DNA of 39,443 nt from an uncultured Faecalibacterium sp. (GCA_900539945.1 UQDV01000025.1:1-39443), one strand, 5' to 3'; counted from the first letter of the stretch, positions 8,054 to 17,057 are shown. The notes: a model not told the origin generated them from the letters alone. Made by a program: numbers and translations.

Positions 8054-9004
8054 TTACTTCAGTGTTCCGTCCAGCACTTGGTTGTAGTACCAGGGCTTCG
8101 GGGCGCGGAAGGTCTTGCCGCTGAGGAAGGCAAAATCCGGCTGGGTGAAGCGGGGCATGGTCAGCTCATAAGCGCACAGGGCCTGATACTTGAGCTTCAG
8201 CTCCCGGTTGGCGCTGTTGTTGCCATACTTGCTGTCGCCCAGGATGGGGCAGCCGATACTGGCCATGTGGGCACGGATCTGGTGAGTGCGGCCGGTGATC
8301 AGCTTTACTTTGAGCAGGGCCAGACGACCGGAGACGGCAATGGTCTCGTACTGGGTCTCCACTTCCTTGGCACCGGGCTGCTTGTCCTCCACGATCTTCA
8401 CGATGCCGCGGTCGGCGTCCTTGAGCAGGTAGCCGCCCAGGGTGGCGTCCGGCGGCACAGGGCGGCCGAAGGTGACGCAGAGGTAGGTCTTTTGCACGTC
8501 ACGGTTCTTGATGGCGGCCAGAAACAGCTCCTCGGCCTCCGGGGTCTTGGCGATGATCACCAAGCCGCTGGTTCCGGTGTCCAGCCGGTGGCACAGGGCC
8601 GGGGTGTACAGGTCGTTCTCCTTGTACTCCCCCTGCTGGTTCAGATAGAGCAGGGCGCGGTTCAGCAGGGTGTCATCATCCGGGCCGTCCACGGAAAGGC
8701 CGGCGGGCTTGTTCACGATGAGGATCTGCGGGCAGTCGAACACCACCTGCGCCGGGCCGCGGGCGTTCTTCCACGCCGGGCCCTCCACCCGCTTGTCGGC
8801 GTCCAGAACTTCGTCCAGAATGAACAGCTTGATCTCGTCACCGGCCATCACGCGGGTGGAAAGCGGCTGCTTTTTGCCGTTGAGCTTGATCTTGTTTTCA
8901 CGCAGGGCCTTGTTCAGGCGGCCCGGGTTCAGGGCCGGGTACTGCTGCATCAGATAGTTGTCCAGCCGGGTGGGGGCCAGACATTTTACTTTTAAAATTT
9001 TCAC
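8054..9004 (-). CDS. RluA-family pseudouridine synthase
   Basis: This enzyme isomerises uridines in rRNA or tRNA to pseudouridine. The 316 residues comprise an N-terminal S4-like RNA-binding part (about 12-70, with RLDNYL and LNGKK) and the catalytic domain. The signature HRLDTGTSGL (about 139-148) carries the catalytic aspartate, and GRTHQIRAHM marks the later conserved segment. The start is a GTG at 9004-9002 preceded by AGAGGAA, which fits the N-terminus MKILKVKC. RluC- and RluD-type specificities cannot be separated by eye, so no symbol is given. It has its own promoter and converges on the secreted protein gene. Confidence 0.93.
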   Translation of the reverse strand: MKILKVKCLAPTRLDNYLMQQYPALNPGRLNKALRENKIKLNGKKQPLSTRVMAGDEIKLFILDEVLDADKRVEGPAWKNARGPAQVVFDCPQILIVNKPAGLSVDGPDDDTLLNRALLYLNQQGEYKENDLYTPALCHRLDTGTSGLVIIAKTPEAEELFLAAIKNRDVQKTYLCVTFGRPVPPDATLGGYLLKDADRGIVKIVEDKQPGAKEVETQYETIAVSGRLALLKVKLITGRTHQIRAHMASIGCPILGDSKYGNNSANRELKLKYQALCAYELTMPRFTQPDFAFLSGKTFRAPKPWYYNQVLDGTLK

Positions 9005-9054
9005 GGAAAAGTTCCTCTCTGTCTTGCAATAAGAAGGTTCTCTGGTTCGTTTTT

Positions 9055-9083
9055 ATTGTAGCGGAACGGAAACGTTCCGTCAA
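9055..9083 (-). promoter_or_regulatory. promoter of the RluA-family gene
   Basis: On the minus strand, TTGACG (9083-9078), a 17-bp spacer and TACAAT (9060-9055). The spacer holds the inverted repeat GGAACG/CGTTCC (about 9063-9079), which could be an operator. Confidence 0.7.
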
Positions 9084-9105
9084 GCAAGAGAAAGAAGGTT
9101 TTCGT

Positions 9106-9825
9106 ATGAGATGGAACCATAAAATAGTGACACTTACTGTGCTTTTGGCTATTGGAATAACAATGGTGGGCTGTGGGGCGTCCAGTTCCACGGCTGGAAG
9201 CACAGCGGCTTCCACGGCAAGCACGACATCTTCGGAGGCGCAAAAAACGGAAGTACACCCAATGCAAGGTGTTTTACTGAGTGACCCACTTTCGGATGGC
9301 ACTTATCACATCAGCTTTGAAAGCGATAAAGTATGGGTCGGTGAACGCAAGAATACCATCAACAATGCTGTTGTATACGACTATGACCGGTACACAGCCG
9401 CAGATATTGAAGCATTGAGCGAAGGAGATACCATTATAACACATCTAAACGGGACAGAGGAAATTACAGCCCTAACAGTGGAAAGCGTTGAGAGAGAAAA
9501 CAACTATGTGACCATCAACGGTGGAATAGAAGAAGGTGGTATTGACTTATGCAAAGAGGATGACCACTACCGGACTCTGACATGGGATGATTATCCCGCT
9601 TATTATGAAGTTGGAGTGGTTAAGCAACTTGTTATGGCAGACGATATCGAACTATCGGACGGTGCAGCAGACTTTGAAGCCGACCCAGTGATCGTAAAGG
9701 GAGATCGGACGGTTTGTGATGCAATGAGCAATGAAGAAGATGCTTATGGGTGGAATGCAGGAAACACGACCGTGACCATCCAAAACGGCGAGATAACCCG
9801 TGCAGACCGCATCTGGGTGCCGTAA
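9106..9825 (+). CDS. putative lipoprotein of unknown function
   Basis: 239 residues with a lipoprotein signal peptide whose lipobox MVGC places the lipidated cysteine at position 23. A Ser/Thr/Ala-rich linker (about 24-45) follows, as is common for lipoproteins that must clear the cell wall. The mature domain is acidic and I do not recognise it. It contains short beta-rich stretches such as GTYHISFES and TTVTIQNGEITRADRIW. AAGAAGG precedes the ATG. The base composition is visibly more AT-rich, with more mixed codons, than in the neighbouring housekeeping genes, which may point to later acquisition. It sits between the divergent RluA gene and the alaS leader. Confidence 0.8.
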   Translation: MRWNHKIVTLTVLLAIGITMVGCGASSSTAGSTAASTASTTSSEAQKTEVHPMQGVLLSDPLSDGTYHISFESDKVWVGERKNTINNAVVYDYDRYTAADIEALSEGDTIITHLNGTEEITALTVESVERENNYVTINGGIEEGGIDLCKEDDHYRTLTWDDYPAYYEVGVVKQLVMADDIELSDGAADFEADPVIVKGDRTVCDAMSNEEDAYGWNAGNTTVTIQNGEITRADRIWVP

Positions 9826-9841
9826 ATTTTGCTCAAAACCG

Positions 9842-9869
9842 TTGACAAACGTTTTGCGTATGCTATAAT
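9842..9869 (+). promoter_or_regulatory. alaS promoter
   Basis: TTGACA (9842-9847) and TATAAT (9864-9869), both perfect, with a 16-bp spacer, directly before the T-box leader. Confidence 0.85.
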
Positions 9870-9875
9870 TTAGCT

Positions 9876-10174
9876 GTACGCAAGGGGGCTGAGTGCCCGT
9901 CTTGTGTGATGTGAAATTATGACAGATGGCAATGATGGGGTCAGAAATGCACACACCACCGTCCAGAGAGAGCGCCCACGGCTGTAAGGTGCTCCGGTCG
10001 GGATCATTTCGCGCCACCCCGGAGCTTCCGGCGAATGCAAACCGGACGCTGCGCAGCGTTAACGCGCCGAAAGCGGCAGGGGACAATTTATCCTTTGCAA
10101 TTTGGGTGGTACCACGGAGTTTTGAGCAGCACAGCCTTCGTCCCTTGATTGGGATGGAGGCTGTTTTGTTTTTT
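9876..10174 (+). promoter_or_regulatory. T-box leader controlling alaS
   Basis: The canonical T-box sequence TGGGTGGTACCACGG is at 10103-10117. Just after it, a 14-bp terminator stem with two G-T pairs (10131-10144 with 10151-10164) ends in a T-rich tract. An AGAGAG segment at 9965-9970 fits the distal part of stem I. A GCT at 10024-10026, in GGAGCTTCC, is a possible alanine specifier, although the register is uncertain. Uncharged tRNA-Ala would pair with the specifier and T-box and prevent termination, raising alaS expression during alanine shortage. Confidence 0.92.
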
Positions 10175-10252
10175 GCGCCTGTCTGCCCCTCTGCCATAAC
10201 ATCATAAAAATCTGACGTGCAAACGCCAAGGACAATTGAGGAGAGAAAACTT

Positions 10253-12916
10253 ATGCAATGGACCGGTTTGAATGAACTGCGCGAAAAGTACCTGAGCTTT
10301 TTTGAAAGTAAGGGCCATCTGCGTCTGGACAGCTTCCCGCTGGTGCCGAAGAACGACCCCAGCCTGCTGCTGATCAACAGCGGCATGGCTCCCATGAAGA
10401 AGTGGTTCCTGGCACAGGAAGAGCCGCCCCGTCATCGTGTGACCACCTGCCAGAAGTGCATCCGTACCCCGGATATCGAGCGCGTGGGTATCACGGCCCG
10501 CCACGGCACCTTCTTTGAGATGCTGGGCAACTTCTCCTTCCAGGATTACTTCAAGGAAGAGGTCATCCCCTGGGCATGGGAGTTCCTGACCAGCGACGAG
10601 TGGATGGCCATCCCCAAGGACCGCCTGCACATCTCGGTGTATGAGCAGGACGACGAGGCCTACGACATCTGGACCAAGAAGGTGGGCATCGCCCCGGACC
10701 ACATGGTGCGTCTGGGCAAGGAAGACAACTTCTGGGAGCACGGCTCCGGCCCCTGCGGCCCCTGCTCCGAGATCTACTTTGACCGCGGCCCGGAGTACGG
10801 CTGCGGCAAGCCGACCTGCGGCGTGGGCTGCGACTGCGACCGCTATATGGAGATCTGGAACCTCGTGTTCAGCCAGTTCGACGCGGACGGCAAGGGCCAC
10901 TACGAGCGTCTGGCACGCCCCAACATTGATACCGGTATGGGCCTGGAGCGTCTGGCCTGCGTGATGCAGAACGTGGGCAATCTGTTCGAGGTGGATACCG
11001 TGCAGAGCGTGCTGCACCATGTGGAGCGCATTGCAGGCAAGACCTACAAGCAGGACCCCAAGACCGATATCTCCATCCGCGTCATCACCGACCACATCCG
11101 CAGCTGCACCTTCATGGTGTCCGACGGCATCCTGCCCTCCAACGAGGGCCGCGGCTATGTGCTGCGCCGTCTGCTGCGCCGTGCCGCCCGTCATGGCCGG
11201 ATGCTGGGCATCGACCACCCCTTCCTGGTGGATCTGGTGGAGACCGTTATCCAGTCCAGCGAGAGTGCATACCCCGAGCTGCGCGAGCATGATGCTTATA
11301 TCAAGAAGGTCATCGGCACCGAAGAGGCAAACTTTGCCCGTACCATCGACGCCGGCATGAACATCCTGAACAACATGATCGACGGCCTGGAGAAGGCACA
11401 TCAGCACCTGCTGAGCGGTCTGGATGTGTTCAAGCTGAACGATACCTTCGGCTTCCCGCTGGACCTGACCAAGGAGATCGCCGCCGAGCAGGGTCTGGAG
11501 ATCGACGAGGACGGCTTCCACGCTGAGATGAAGAAGCAGAAGGAGCGCGCCCGCGCCGAGCGCCTGAAGAAGAACATTTCCGGCTGGAGCGAGGATCTGT
11601 TCGGCGGCCTGACCGCCGAGCCCACCGTGTTCACCGGCTACGATACCCTGAACGACAACAGCGTAGTGGTTGCCCTGAGCGACGAGGAGACCCTGACCGA
11701 CGCCATTGCTACCGACGAGCAGGCCAAGGAAGGCGTGCTGGTGGTGCTGGACAAGACCCCGTTCTACGCCGAGATGGGCGGCCAGGCCGCTGACCACGGC
11801 GTGTTGACCAGTGCCGACTGCAGCCTGCGCGTGCTGGACGTGAAAAAGACCCCCAAGGGCTACTACGTCCACACCTGTGTGCTGGAAAGCGGCATCGTGA
11901 AGGTGGGTGACCACCTGACCGCAAAGGTCGATAAGGAATACCGCATGGCCATTGCCCGCAACCACACCGCCACCCACCTGCTGCAGGCTGCCCTGCGCGA
12001 GGTGCTGGGCGACCATGTGCATCAGGCAGGCTCCTATCAGGATGCCTCCATCACTCACTTCGACTTCACCCACTTCAGTGCCGTGACCCCTGAAGAGCTG
12101 GCCCGTGTGCAGAAGATCGTCAACGACAAGATTTTTGACTCCATGAACGTCACCGTCCAGGAGATGCCTGTGGAGGAGGCCAAGAAGCTGGGTGCGATGG
12201 CCCTGTTTGGCGAGAAGTACGGCAAGGTCGTGCGCGTCGTTGATATCGAGGGCTGGTCCACCGAGTTCTGCGGCGGTACCCATGTCAAGAACACTGCTCA
12301 GATCGGCGGCTTCAAGATCGTCAGCGAGAGCTCTGTGGCCGCCGGCATCCGCCGCATTGAGGCTGTCACCGGCCGCAACCTGCTGGTCCGCGCAAATCTG
12401 CAGGAGGCTATGCTGCACAACGTGGCCAATACCCTGAAGGCTAACAATGTCACCGCACTGCCTGTCCGCGCCGAGGCTGTCATGGCTGAGAACAAGGCCA
12501 TGAGCAAGGAGCTGGAAGAGCTCAAGGCAAAGATCGCCGCCTCCAAGGTGGACAGCCTGTTCAACAACGCTGAGGATGCCGACGGCGTGAAGATCGCCTC
12601 TGCATACTTTACCGGTACCACTGGCGACACCCTCCGTGGGATGTGCGACAGCATCCGTGACAAGGCCGTGAACCCTGTGGTGGCTGTGCTGGTAGGCAAG
12701 GCCGAGGATAAGATCACCATGGCTGTCACCGTCAACAAGCTGGCACAGGAAAAGGGCCTGAAGGCTGGCGTGCTGGTCAAGGAGCTGGCTGCCATTGCCG
12801 GCGGCAAGGGCGGCGGCAAGCCGGACTTTGCAATGGCTGGCCTGAAGGACGAGACCAAGATCGACGAGGCACTGGCTGCTGTGGGTGCCATCGTCAAGAA
12901 GGCATTGGGCGAATAA
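10253..12916 (+). CDS. alaS: alanyl-tRNA synthetase
   Basis: Charges tRNA-Ala with alanine in the cytoplasm. 887 residues, the usual full length. The catalytic class II core is at the N-terminus (LREKYLSFFESKGH, then ARHGTFFEMLGNFSF). The editing domain has its zinc site visible as HTATH (about 571-575) and CGGTH (about 673-677). The C-terminal part is a coiled coil and C-Ala domain with the glycine-rich GGKGGGKPDFA. ATG 10253 was chosen because GAGGAG precedes it; the upstream ATG at 10217 would add 12 unlike residues. It is the first gene of a run with the HIT, phosphoribosyltransferase and comEC genes and is controlled by the T-box leader. Confidence 0.98.
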   Translation: MQWTGLNELREKYLSFFESKGHLRLDSFPLVPKNDPSLLLINSGMAPMKKWFLAQEEPPRHRVTTCQKCIRTPDIERVGITARHGTFFEMLGNFSFQDYFKEEVIPWAWEFLTSDEWMAIPKDRLHISVYEQDDEAYDIWTKKVGIAPDHMVRLGKEDNFWEHGSGPCGPCSEIYFDRGPEYGCGKPTCGVGCDCDRYMEIWNLVFSQFDADGKGHYERLARPNIDTGMGLERLACVMQNVGNLFEVDTVQSVLHHVERIAGKTYKQDPKTDISIRVITDHIRSCTFMVSDGILPSNEGRGYVLRRLLRRAARHGRMLGIDHPFLVDLVETVIQSSESAYPELREHDAYIKKVIGTEEANFARTIDAGMNILNNMIDGLEKAHQHLLSGLDVFKLNDTFGFPLDLTKEIAAEQGLEIDEDGFHAEMKKQKERARAERLKKNISGWSEDLFGGLTAEPTVFTGYDTLNDNSVVVALSDEETLTDAIATDEQAKEGVLVVLDKTPFYAEMGGQAADHGVLTSADCSLRVLDVKKTPKGYYVHTCVLESGIVKVGDHLTAKVDKEYRMAIARNHTATHLLQAALREVLGDHVHQAGSYQDASITHFDFTHFSAVTPEELARVQKIVNDKIFDSMNVTVQEMPVEEAKKLGAMALFGEKYGKVVRVVDIEGWSTEFCGGTHVKNTAQIGGFKIVSESSVAAGIRRIEAVTGRNLLVRANLQEAMLHNVANTLKANNVTALPVRAEAVMAENKAMSKELEELKAKIAASKVDSLFNNAEDADGVKIASAYFTGTTGDTLRGMCDSIRDKAVNPVVAVLVGKAEDKITMAVTVNKLAQEKGLKAGVLVKELAAIAGGKGGGKPDFAMAGLKDETKIDEALAAVGAIVKKALGE

Positions 12917-12947
12917 ATAAGGCAAAGATCAGGAAGGAGTGTTTCCC

Positions 12948-13280
12948 ATGGAAGATTGTCTGTTCTGCATGATCGCGGAGGGCAAGATCCCCTCCAAAAA
13001 GCTGTACGAGGATGAGCAGGTGGTGGCGTTTTACGACATCAACCCGCAGGCCAAGGTGCATTTCCTCGTCATTCCCAAAAAGCACATCACCTCGGCCGCT
13101 GCGCTGACCGAGGAGGACGGTGCTCTGCTGGGCCATATTTTTGCCGTCATCGCAAAGCTGGCTAAGGAGCAGGGGCTGGAAAATGGCTACCGCGTCATTT
13201 CCAATGTGGGCGAGGATGCCGGCCAGACCGTCAAGCATCTGCACTTCCATGTTCTGGGCGGCGAAAAGCTGCCCGTCTGA
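12948..13280 (+). CDS. HIT-family nucleotide-binding protein
   Basis: 110 residues, the typical size of HinT-like purine nucleoside phosphoramidases. The histidine triad is HLHFHVL near the C-terminus (about 96-102). An N-terminal CLFC forms half of the zinc site common in bacterial members, and INPQAKVHFLVIPKKH is the conserved nucleotide-pocket strand. AAGGAG ends 8 nt before ATG 12948; a GTG at 12939 overlaps that site and is rejected as start. It lies 31 nt after alaS and is probably co-transcribed. HinT proteins hydrolyse aminoacyl-adenylates, which may explain the link to a tRNA synthetase; that link is inference. Confidence 0.95.
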   Translation: MEDCLFCMIAEGKIPSKKLYEDEQVVAFYDINPQAKVHFLVIPKKHITSAAALTEEDGALLGHIFAVIAKLAKEQGLENGYRVISNVGEDAGQTVKHLHFHVLGGEKLPV

Positions 13281-13308
13281 TGCCGATTATGAAAGGGAGA
13301 ATTTGATT

Positions 13309-13848
13309 ATGGCTGACACTTATACCCTGCATGTTGCAGGCCTGACCCGTGAACTGACCATCTGCAAGGTGAACGACCACATGGACATTGCGGCCTTTAT
13401 CATGCTGGGCGACGCCGAGCTGACCGTGGCCGCTGCCGCCGAGCTGCTCAAAAAGTGCCCGGAGTTTGACATCCTGCTCACCGCTGAGGCCAAGGGCATC
13501 CCGCTGGCCCACGAGATGAGCCGTCAGAGCGGCAAGCCTTACGTTTGTGCACGCAAGGGCGTCAAGCTGTATATGCCGGACCCCGTTGTGGTGGAAGATC
13601 AGTCCATTACCACCGCCGGCAAGCAGAAGCTGGTCATTGACCGCAAGGAGCTGGATAAGATGAACGGCAAGCGCGTGCTGGTGGTGGACGACGTGATCTC
13701 CACCGGTGGCTCCCTGAAGGCACTGGACGATCTGGCAGAACAGACCCAGTGCACCATCGTGGGCCAGGCTGCTGTTCTGGCCGAGGGTGACGCAGCAGAG
13801 CGCAAGGATATCATCTTCCTGGAGCCGCTGCCCCTGTTCTTCCACTAA
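13309..13848 (+). CDS. purine-type phosphoribosyltransferase (adenine phosphoribosyltransferase-like)
   Basis: 179 residues. The PRPP-binding signature VLVVDDVISTGGS is at about residues 120-132, and the hood/catalytic strand DILLTAEAKGIPLA is at about 55-68. The arrangement, length and EAKGI segment resemble adenine phosphoribosyltransferases, which convert adenine and PRPP to AMP. Xanthine or another base is possible. AAAGGGAG precedes ATG 13309. It follows the HIT gene by 28 nt and precedes comEC by 6 nt. An adenine deaminase gene and a purine nucleoside phosphorylase gene further along the window would act on the same base pool. Confidence 0.9.
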   Translation: MADTYTLHVAGLTRELTICKVNDHMDIAAFIMLGDAELTVAAAAELLKKCPEFDILLTAEAKGIPLAHEMSRQSGKPYVCARKGVKLYMPDPVVVEDQSITTAGKQKLVIDRKELDKMNGKRVLVVDDVISTGGSLKALDDLAEQTQCTIVGQAAVLAEGDAAERKDIIFLEPLPLFFH

Positions 13849-13854
13849 GCCGCC

Positions 13855-15954
13855 ATGCGACGCCCGCTCTGCGTATTCTGCGCCGGAATGCTGGGTGTTG
13901 CGTTAATATGCGCTTTTTTGCCGCAAACGGAACTTTTTGTGCCGTTTGCGGCATTTTTTGTAGCCGTCTGCCTGCTGTTGTGCATCCCGGACCGCACCCG
14001 CAAAGCATCGCTCTGCCTGCTGCTGGGTGCGGCGGCCGGGCTGGCTGCCGCGAGACATACCAATGCCCGTTTGGAACAAACGCTGGAAAAATACGCCGGG
14101 CAGACGGTAGCATTGACGGCAGAAGTGGAATCGGTGTCGGCATCCTATTATCCGGGTATCGTGGATGCGGTGCTGCGGGTGGAACGGGTCAACGGCCGGG
14201 CGGCAGAGTTCCGGGTGGAATGCGATACCCTGCCGGTCTGTGAAGCCGGGGAGCGGGTGGAGGGGCGCTTTGCACTGGAAGCGCCGGAGCCTGCCGACCG
14301 TACAACCCTCTTTGCCGACGGCGTTGTACTGTGGGCAAGGGAGCCGCAGGCTTTTGCCCGGCTGGGCAAAAGCAGCAGCTTCCGGGCGCGCACCGGCCGC
14401 CTGCAAAAGCGGCTCAGTACCAGCCTGCGCGGTGAGATGAACGAGGATGCCGGCGGGGTTCTGGCCGCCATGACGGTGGGTGACCGGAACCATCTTTCCT
14501 CCGCCCTGCGCAGCGCCTACCGGGGCGCGGGACTCTCCCATGTGCTGGTGGTCAGCGGGATGCACGTCTCCATTCTGTGCGGGGACGTGTTCGGGTCGGT
14601 GTTCGGCCGACGCAGGCGGGAACGCAGTTATCGCAGCCGCCGGGTCAAGGCGCTGTTTACGGCCTTCCTGGCGCTGCTGCTGGCAGGGGTCACCGGTTTT
14701 ACGCCTTCTGTCTGCCGGGCGGCTGTAGCGGTATGGGTCAGCGCACTGGGTGTGTGGGTCTATGGCGCATCGGACGCCCTCACCTCACTGGCGGCGGCGG
14801 GCATCCTGATGACCGCCCGCAACAGCTATGCCGTGTGTGATATCGGCTTTGAGCTGTCGTTTGCCGCTGTGTTGGGTACACTGGCCGGTGCGGAGCTTTC
14901 CCGTCACCTGCATGCACTCTTTGCAGCGCACGCGACCCGGAAGAAAAAGCCCTCTGTATTGCAGCGCATCCTGCGACATGTCCGCAGCAGCCTGACCGAG
15001 ACGGTGTGCATCGGGGTCTGTGCTTCGGCAGCTGCCTTTCCGGTTCTGGTGCTGCGGGGCCTCAGCGTCAGCATTTATGCAGTGCTGTCCGGCGTAGCAG
15101 TGCTTTGGATGGTCAAACCCATGATGCTTCTGAGCCTTGGCACCGCTTTTGCGGGGCTGGTCCCGGCAGCCAGGCCGTTATATACGATGATTGGCAAAGC
15201 GGCGGAATTTCTGACCGGTCTGCTGAATCGCTGGGCCGTGTGGGTCAGCGCCAAGCCTGGCGCGGGGCTGTATTTTGACACAAACTATGCAGCCCTTGTC
15301 TGTCTGCTGCTGATGGCTCTGTGCGGGCTGGCACATCTCTGGAAGGTGCGTCTGCGGGTGGCTGTGCCGGGCCTTCTGCTGACGGCAGCCCTTGCCATTG
15401 GCGCAGGCAATGCCCTGTGCCGGGATGTGGTGCACATCGACCTTGTGGGCAGTGCCAACAGCCCGGCGGTGGTGGTCAGCCAGAATCACACAGCCGTGGT
15501 GCTGTTCCGGGGTGGGGCATCCACTCAGCGGGCGTTGGAAAACCAGCTGGCCCGCCGGGGCGTGACCACGGTGGAACTGCTGGCAGATCTGCGTCTGGAC
15601 CCGGAAAATGCCTGCACGCTGCCTGCCCGGACGATGTGCCGAGTGGCAGTGCAGCCGGTGGGAAGCGCCGTCACCCGGCAGACGCAGACCGCAGCAGTGG
15701 AGACCCTGCGTACCCGGTTCGGCTGCCTTGTGCGGCTGACCATCGGGGAGCAGCAGTTCGTGACCGTGAGCGGAACGGTGACGCTGGCCGAACCGGTCCG
15801 GGCGCAGTGGCTGCTGGCGTCTCCGGCAAAACCGGAGGCCGTGCAGTGGGAACAGCTGCTGAGCCGGAGTGATCATTACCAATGGATGCAGGGCGGGGAA
15901 GCGGTATATGCTTCCCTCAGCCTGCGCCCTTCCGGCGGCTGGCGGGCAGAGTGA
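13855..15954 (+). CDS. comEC: ComEC/Rec2-family DNA uptake channel protein
   Basis: A polytopic membrane protein of 699 residues. The N-terminus has MRRPL and two membrane segments. A soluble OB-like domain (about 70-175) follows, then the competence domain starting with GLSHVLVVSGMHVS (about 226-239) and about eight further membrane segments. ComEC forms the channel that brings single-stranded DNA across the membrane. The C-terminal domain (about 524 on, VVHIDLVG) aligns in place with the usual metallo-beta-lactamase-like nuclease. It lacks HxHxDH and the DVGQGD-type start, so it looks catalytically dead. The ATG has no clear ribosome-binding site and starts 6 nt after the previous stop, suggesting coupling. 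holA directly downstream is a common Firmicutes arrangement. Confidence 0.9.
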   Translation: MRRPLCVFCAGMLGVALICAFLPQTELFVPFAAFFVAVCLLLCIPDRTRKASLCLLLGAAAGLAAARHTNARLEQTLEKYAGQTVALTAEVESVSASYYPGIVDAVLRVERVNGRAAEFRVECDTLPVCEAGERVEGRFALEAPEPADRTTLFADGVVLWAREPQAFARLGKSSSFRARTGRLQKRLSTSLRGEMNEDAGGVLAAMTVGDRNHLSSALRSAYRGAGLSHVLVVSGMHVSILCGDVFGSVFGRRRRERSYRSRRVKALFTAFLALLLAGVTGFTPSVCRAAVAVWVSALGVWVYGASDALTSLAAAGILMTARNSYAVCDIGFELSFAAVLGTLAGAELSRHLHALFAAHATRKKKPSVLQRILRHVRSSLTETVCIGVCASAAAFPVLVLRGLSVSIYAVLSGVAVLWMVKPMMLLSLGTAFAGLVPAARPLYTMIGKAAEFLTGLLNRWAVWVSAKPGAGLYFDTNYAALVCLLLMALCGLAHLWKVRLRVAVPGLLLTAALAIGAGNALCRDVVHIDLVGSANSPAVVVSQNHTAVVLFRGGASTQRALENQLARRGVTTVELLADLRLDPENACTLPARTMCRVAVQPVGSAVTRQTQTAAVETLRTRFGCLVRLTIGEQQFVTVSGTVTLAEPVRAQWLLASPAKPEAVQWEQLLSRSDHYQWMQGGEAVYASLSLRPSGGWRAE
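13920..13959 (+). terminator. terminator-like hairpin inside the first codons of comEC
   Basis: A perfect 11-bp stem (13920-13930 with 13942-13952), an 11-nt loop and T6 (13954-13959), some 70 nt after the phosphoribosyltransferase stop. It lies in codons 22-35 of comEC. It probably ends most alaS-operon transcripts and limits comEC expression. Confidence 0.75.
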
Positions 15955-15958
15955 TGCT

Positions 15959-15986
15959 TTGCAATCCGGCCGGAATGTGGTACACT
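15959..15986 (+). promoter_or_regulatory. holA promoter
   Basis: TTGCAA (15959-15964), a 16-bp spacer and TACACT (15981-15986) within an extended TGGTACACT, just after comEC. Confidence 0.6.
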
Positions 15987-16028
15987 ATATGGGTATTATA
16001 ACAATTCATCCGAAAGGGGGCCGCGGGT

Positions 16029-17057
16029 TTGGCGACCGAGGCAAAACTCCGGCAGCTGGCCGACAAAGGCTGCCCGGTGTACTATTTTTATTCCACAGAG
16101 CGGTATCTGGTGCGGCAGGCGGTGAATGCGGCTGTCCGCATCCTCTCGGCAGACAGTGACGAGGACGCAACCGTGCTGGACGGTGCGGCTCCGGAAATCG
16201 AAGGACTGATCATGGCGGCGGGCACCATCTCTTTTTTTGGCACCCGCCGCGTGGTGGTGCTGCCGGAGGTGGACCCGGGCGCATACGGCGCAAAGGATCT
16301 GGATGAGCTGTGCAGTACGCTGGCCAGTCTGGAAAATGCGGTGGTGGTGCTGGGCAGTGTGTTCCCATTGGAGCGCAGCAAGCTCAAGGCCGGGAAATCG
16401 GCCCAGAAAATCATTGCCCAGTGCAAGGCCATCGGCTACGTTGAAGAGCTGGCCAAACCCCGTCCCTTTGAGCTCAAGGCCATGATGATCGACCGGGCAA
16501 AGGCACAGGGAACCTCACTGCCGGACGGCGCGGCTGCTGCGTTGCTGGAACGCTGCGGCGAGGATCCATTTTTGCTGGAAAACGAGGTGGACAAGCTCTG
16601 TGCGCTGTCCGGCTACCAGACCGTGACCGCTGCCATGGTGGCCGATATGGGCACTGTGAGCCTGGAAGCCGATGTGTTTGAGATGATCCGCATGATCACC
16701 GCCAAAAACGCCACCGGTGCCTGCAAGAAATTGCAGACCCTTCTGCGCCTGCAGCAGGAGCCCATTGCCATCACGGCGGCCATGATCGGCAGCTATGTGG
16801 ATCTGTACCGGGTCAAGCTGGGCGCGGCCCGCAAAAAGAACTACAGTACGGTGTTCAAGGACTTTGGCTACAAGGGCAGCGATTACCGGCTCAAGCGCTC
16901 GGCCGAAACGGCGTCGCACTATACGCTGGGGCAGATCGAAGCCTGCCTGCAGGTGCTGCTGGAGCTGGACCAGAGCCTGAAGAGCCAGCCGGTGGAAGAG
17001 CAGATCTTGTTGGAAACGGCGCTGTGCCGGCTGGCCATGGCAGGGAGTGGACGATGA
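16029..17057 (+). CDS. holA: DNA polymerase III subunit delta
   Basis: The delta subunit is the wrench of the clamp loader, opening the beta clamp during replication. 342 residues, normal for the family. Conserved segments include YYFYSTERYLVRQAV near the start, the strand FFGTRRVVVLPEV (about 71-83), and the central CGEDPFLLENEVDKL (about 175-190). The C-terminal helical collar ends in PVEEQILLETALCRL. The start is a TTG at 16029 with AAAGGGGG 8 nt upstream; no better start exists. The stop overlaps the next gene (ATGA at 17054-17057). Confidence 0.93.
   Translation: MATEAKLRQLADKGCPVYYFYSTERYLVRQAVNAAVRILSADSDEDATVLDGAAPEIEGLIMAAGTISFFGTRRVVVLPEVDPGAYGAKDLDELCSTLASLENAVVVLGSVFPLERSKLKAGKSAQKIIAQCKAIGYVEELAKPRPFELKAMMIDRAKAQGTSLPDGAAAALLERCGEDPFLLENEVDKLCALSGYQTVTAAMVADMGTVSLEADVFEMIRMITAKNATGACKKLQTLLRLQQEPIAITAAMIGSYVDLYRVKLGAARKKNYSTVFKDFGYKGSDYRLKRSAETASHYTLGQIEACLQVLLELDQSLKSQPVEEQILLETALCRLAMAGSGR

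Noticed and set aside
10202..12925. A 907-codon open frame on the minus strand opposite alaS, and similar long antisense frames opposite the flavoprotein (4648-7185), punA (30448-32304) and ade (36802-37992).
   Set aside because: They mirror strongly GC3-biased genes in the opposite strand, have repetitive His/Gln/Val/Gly-rich translations and no start signals.
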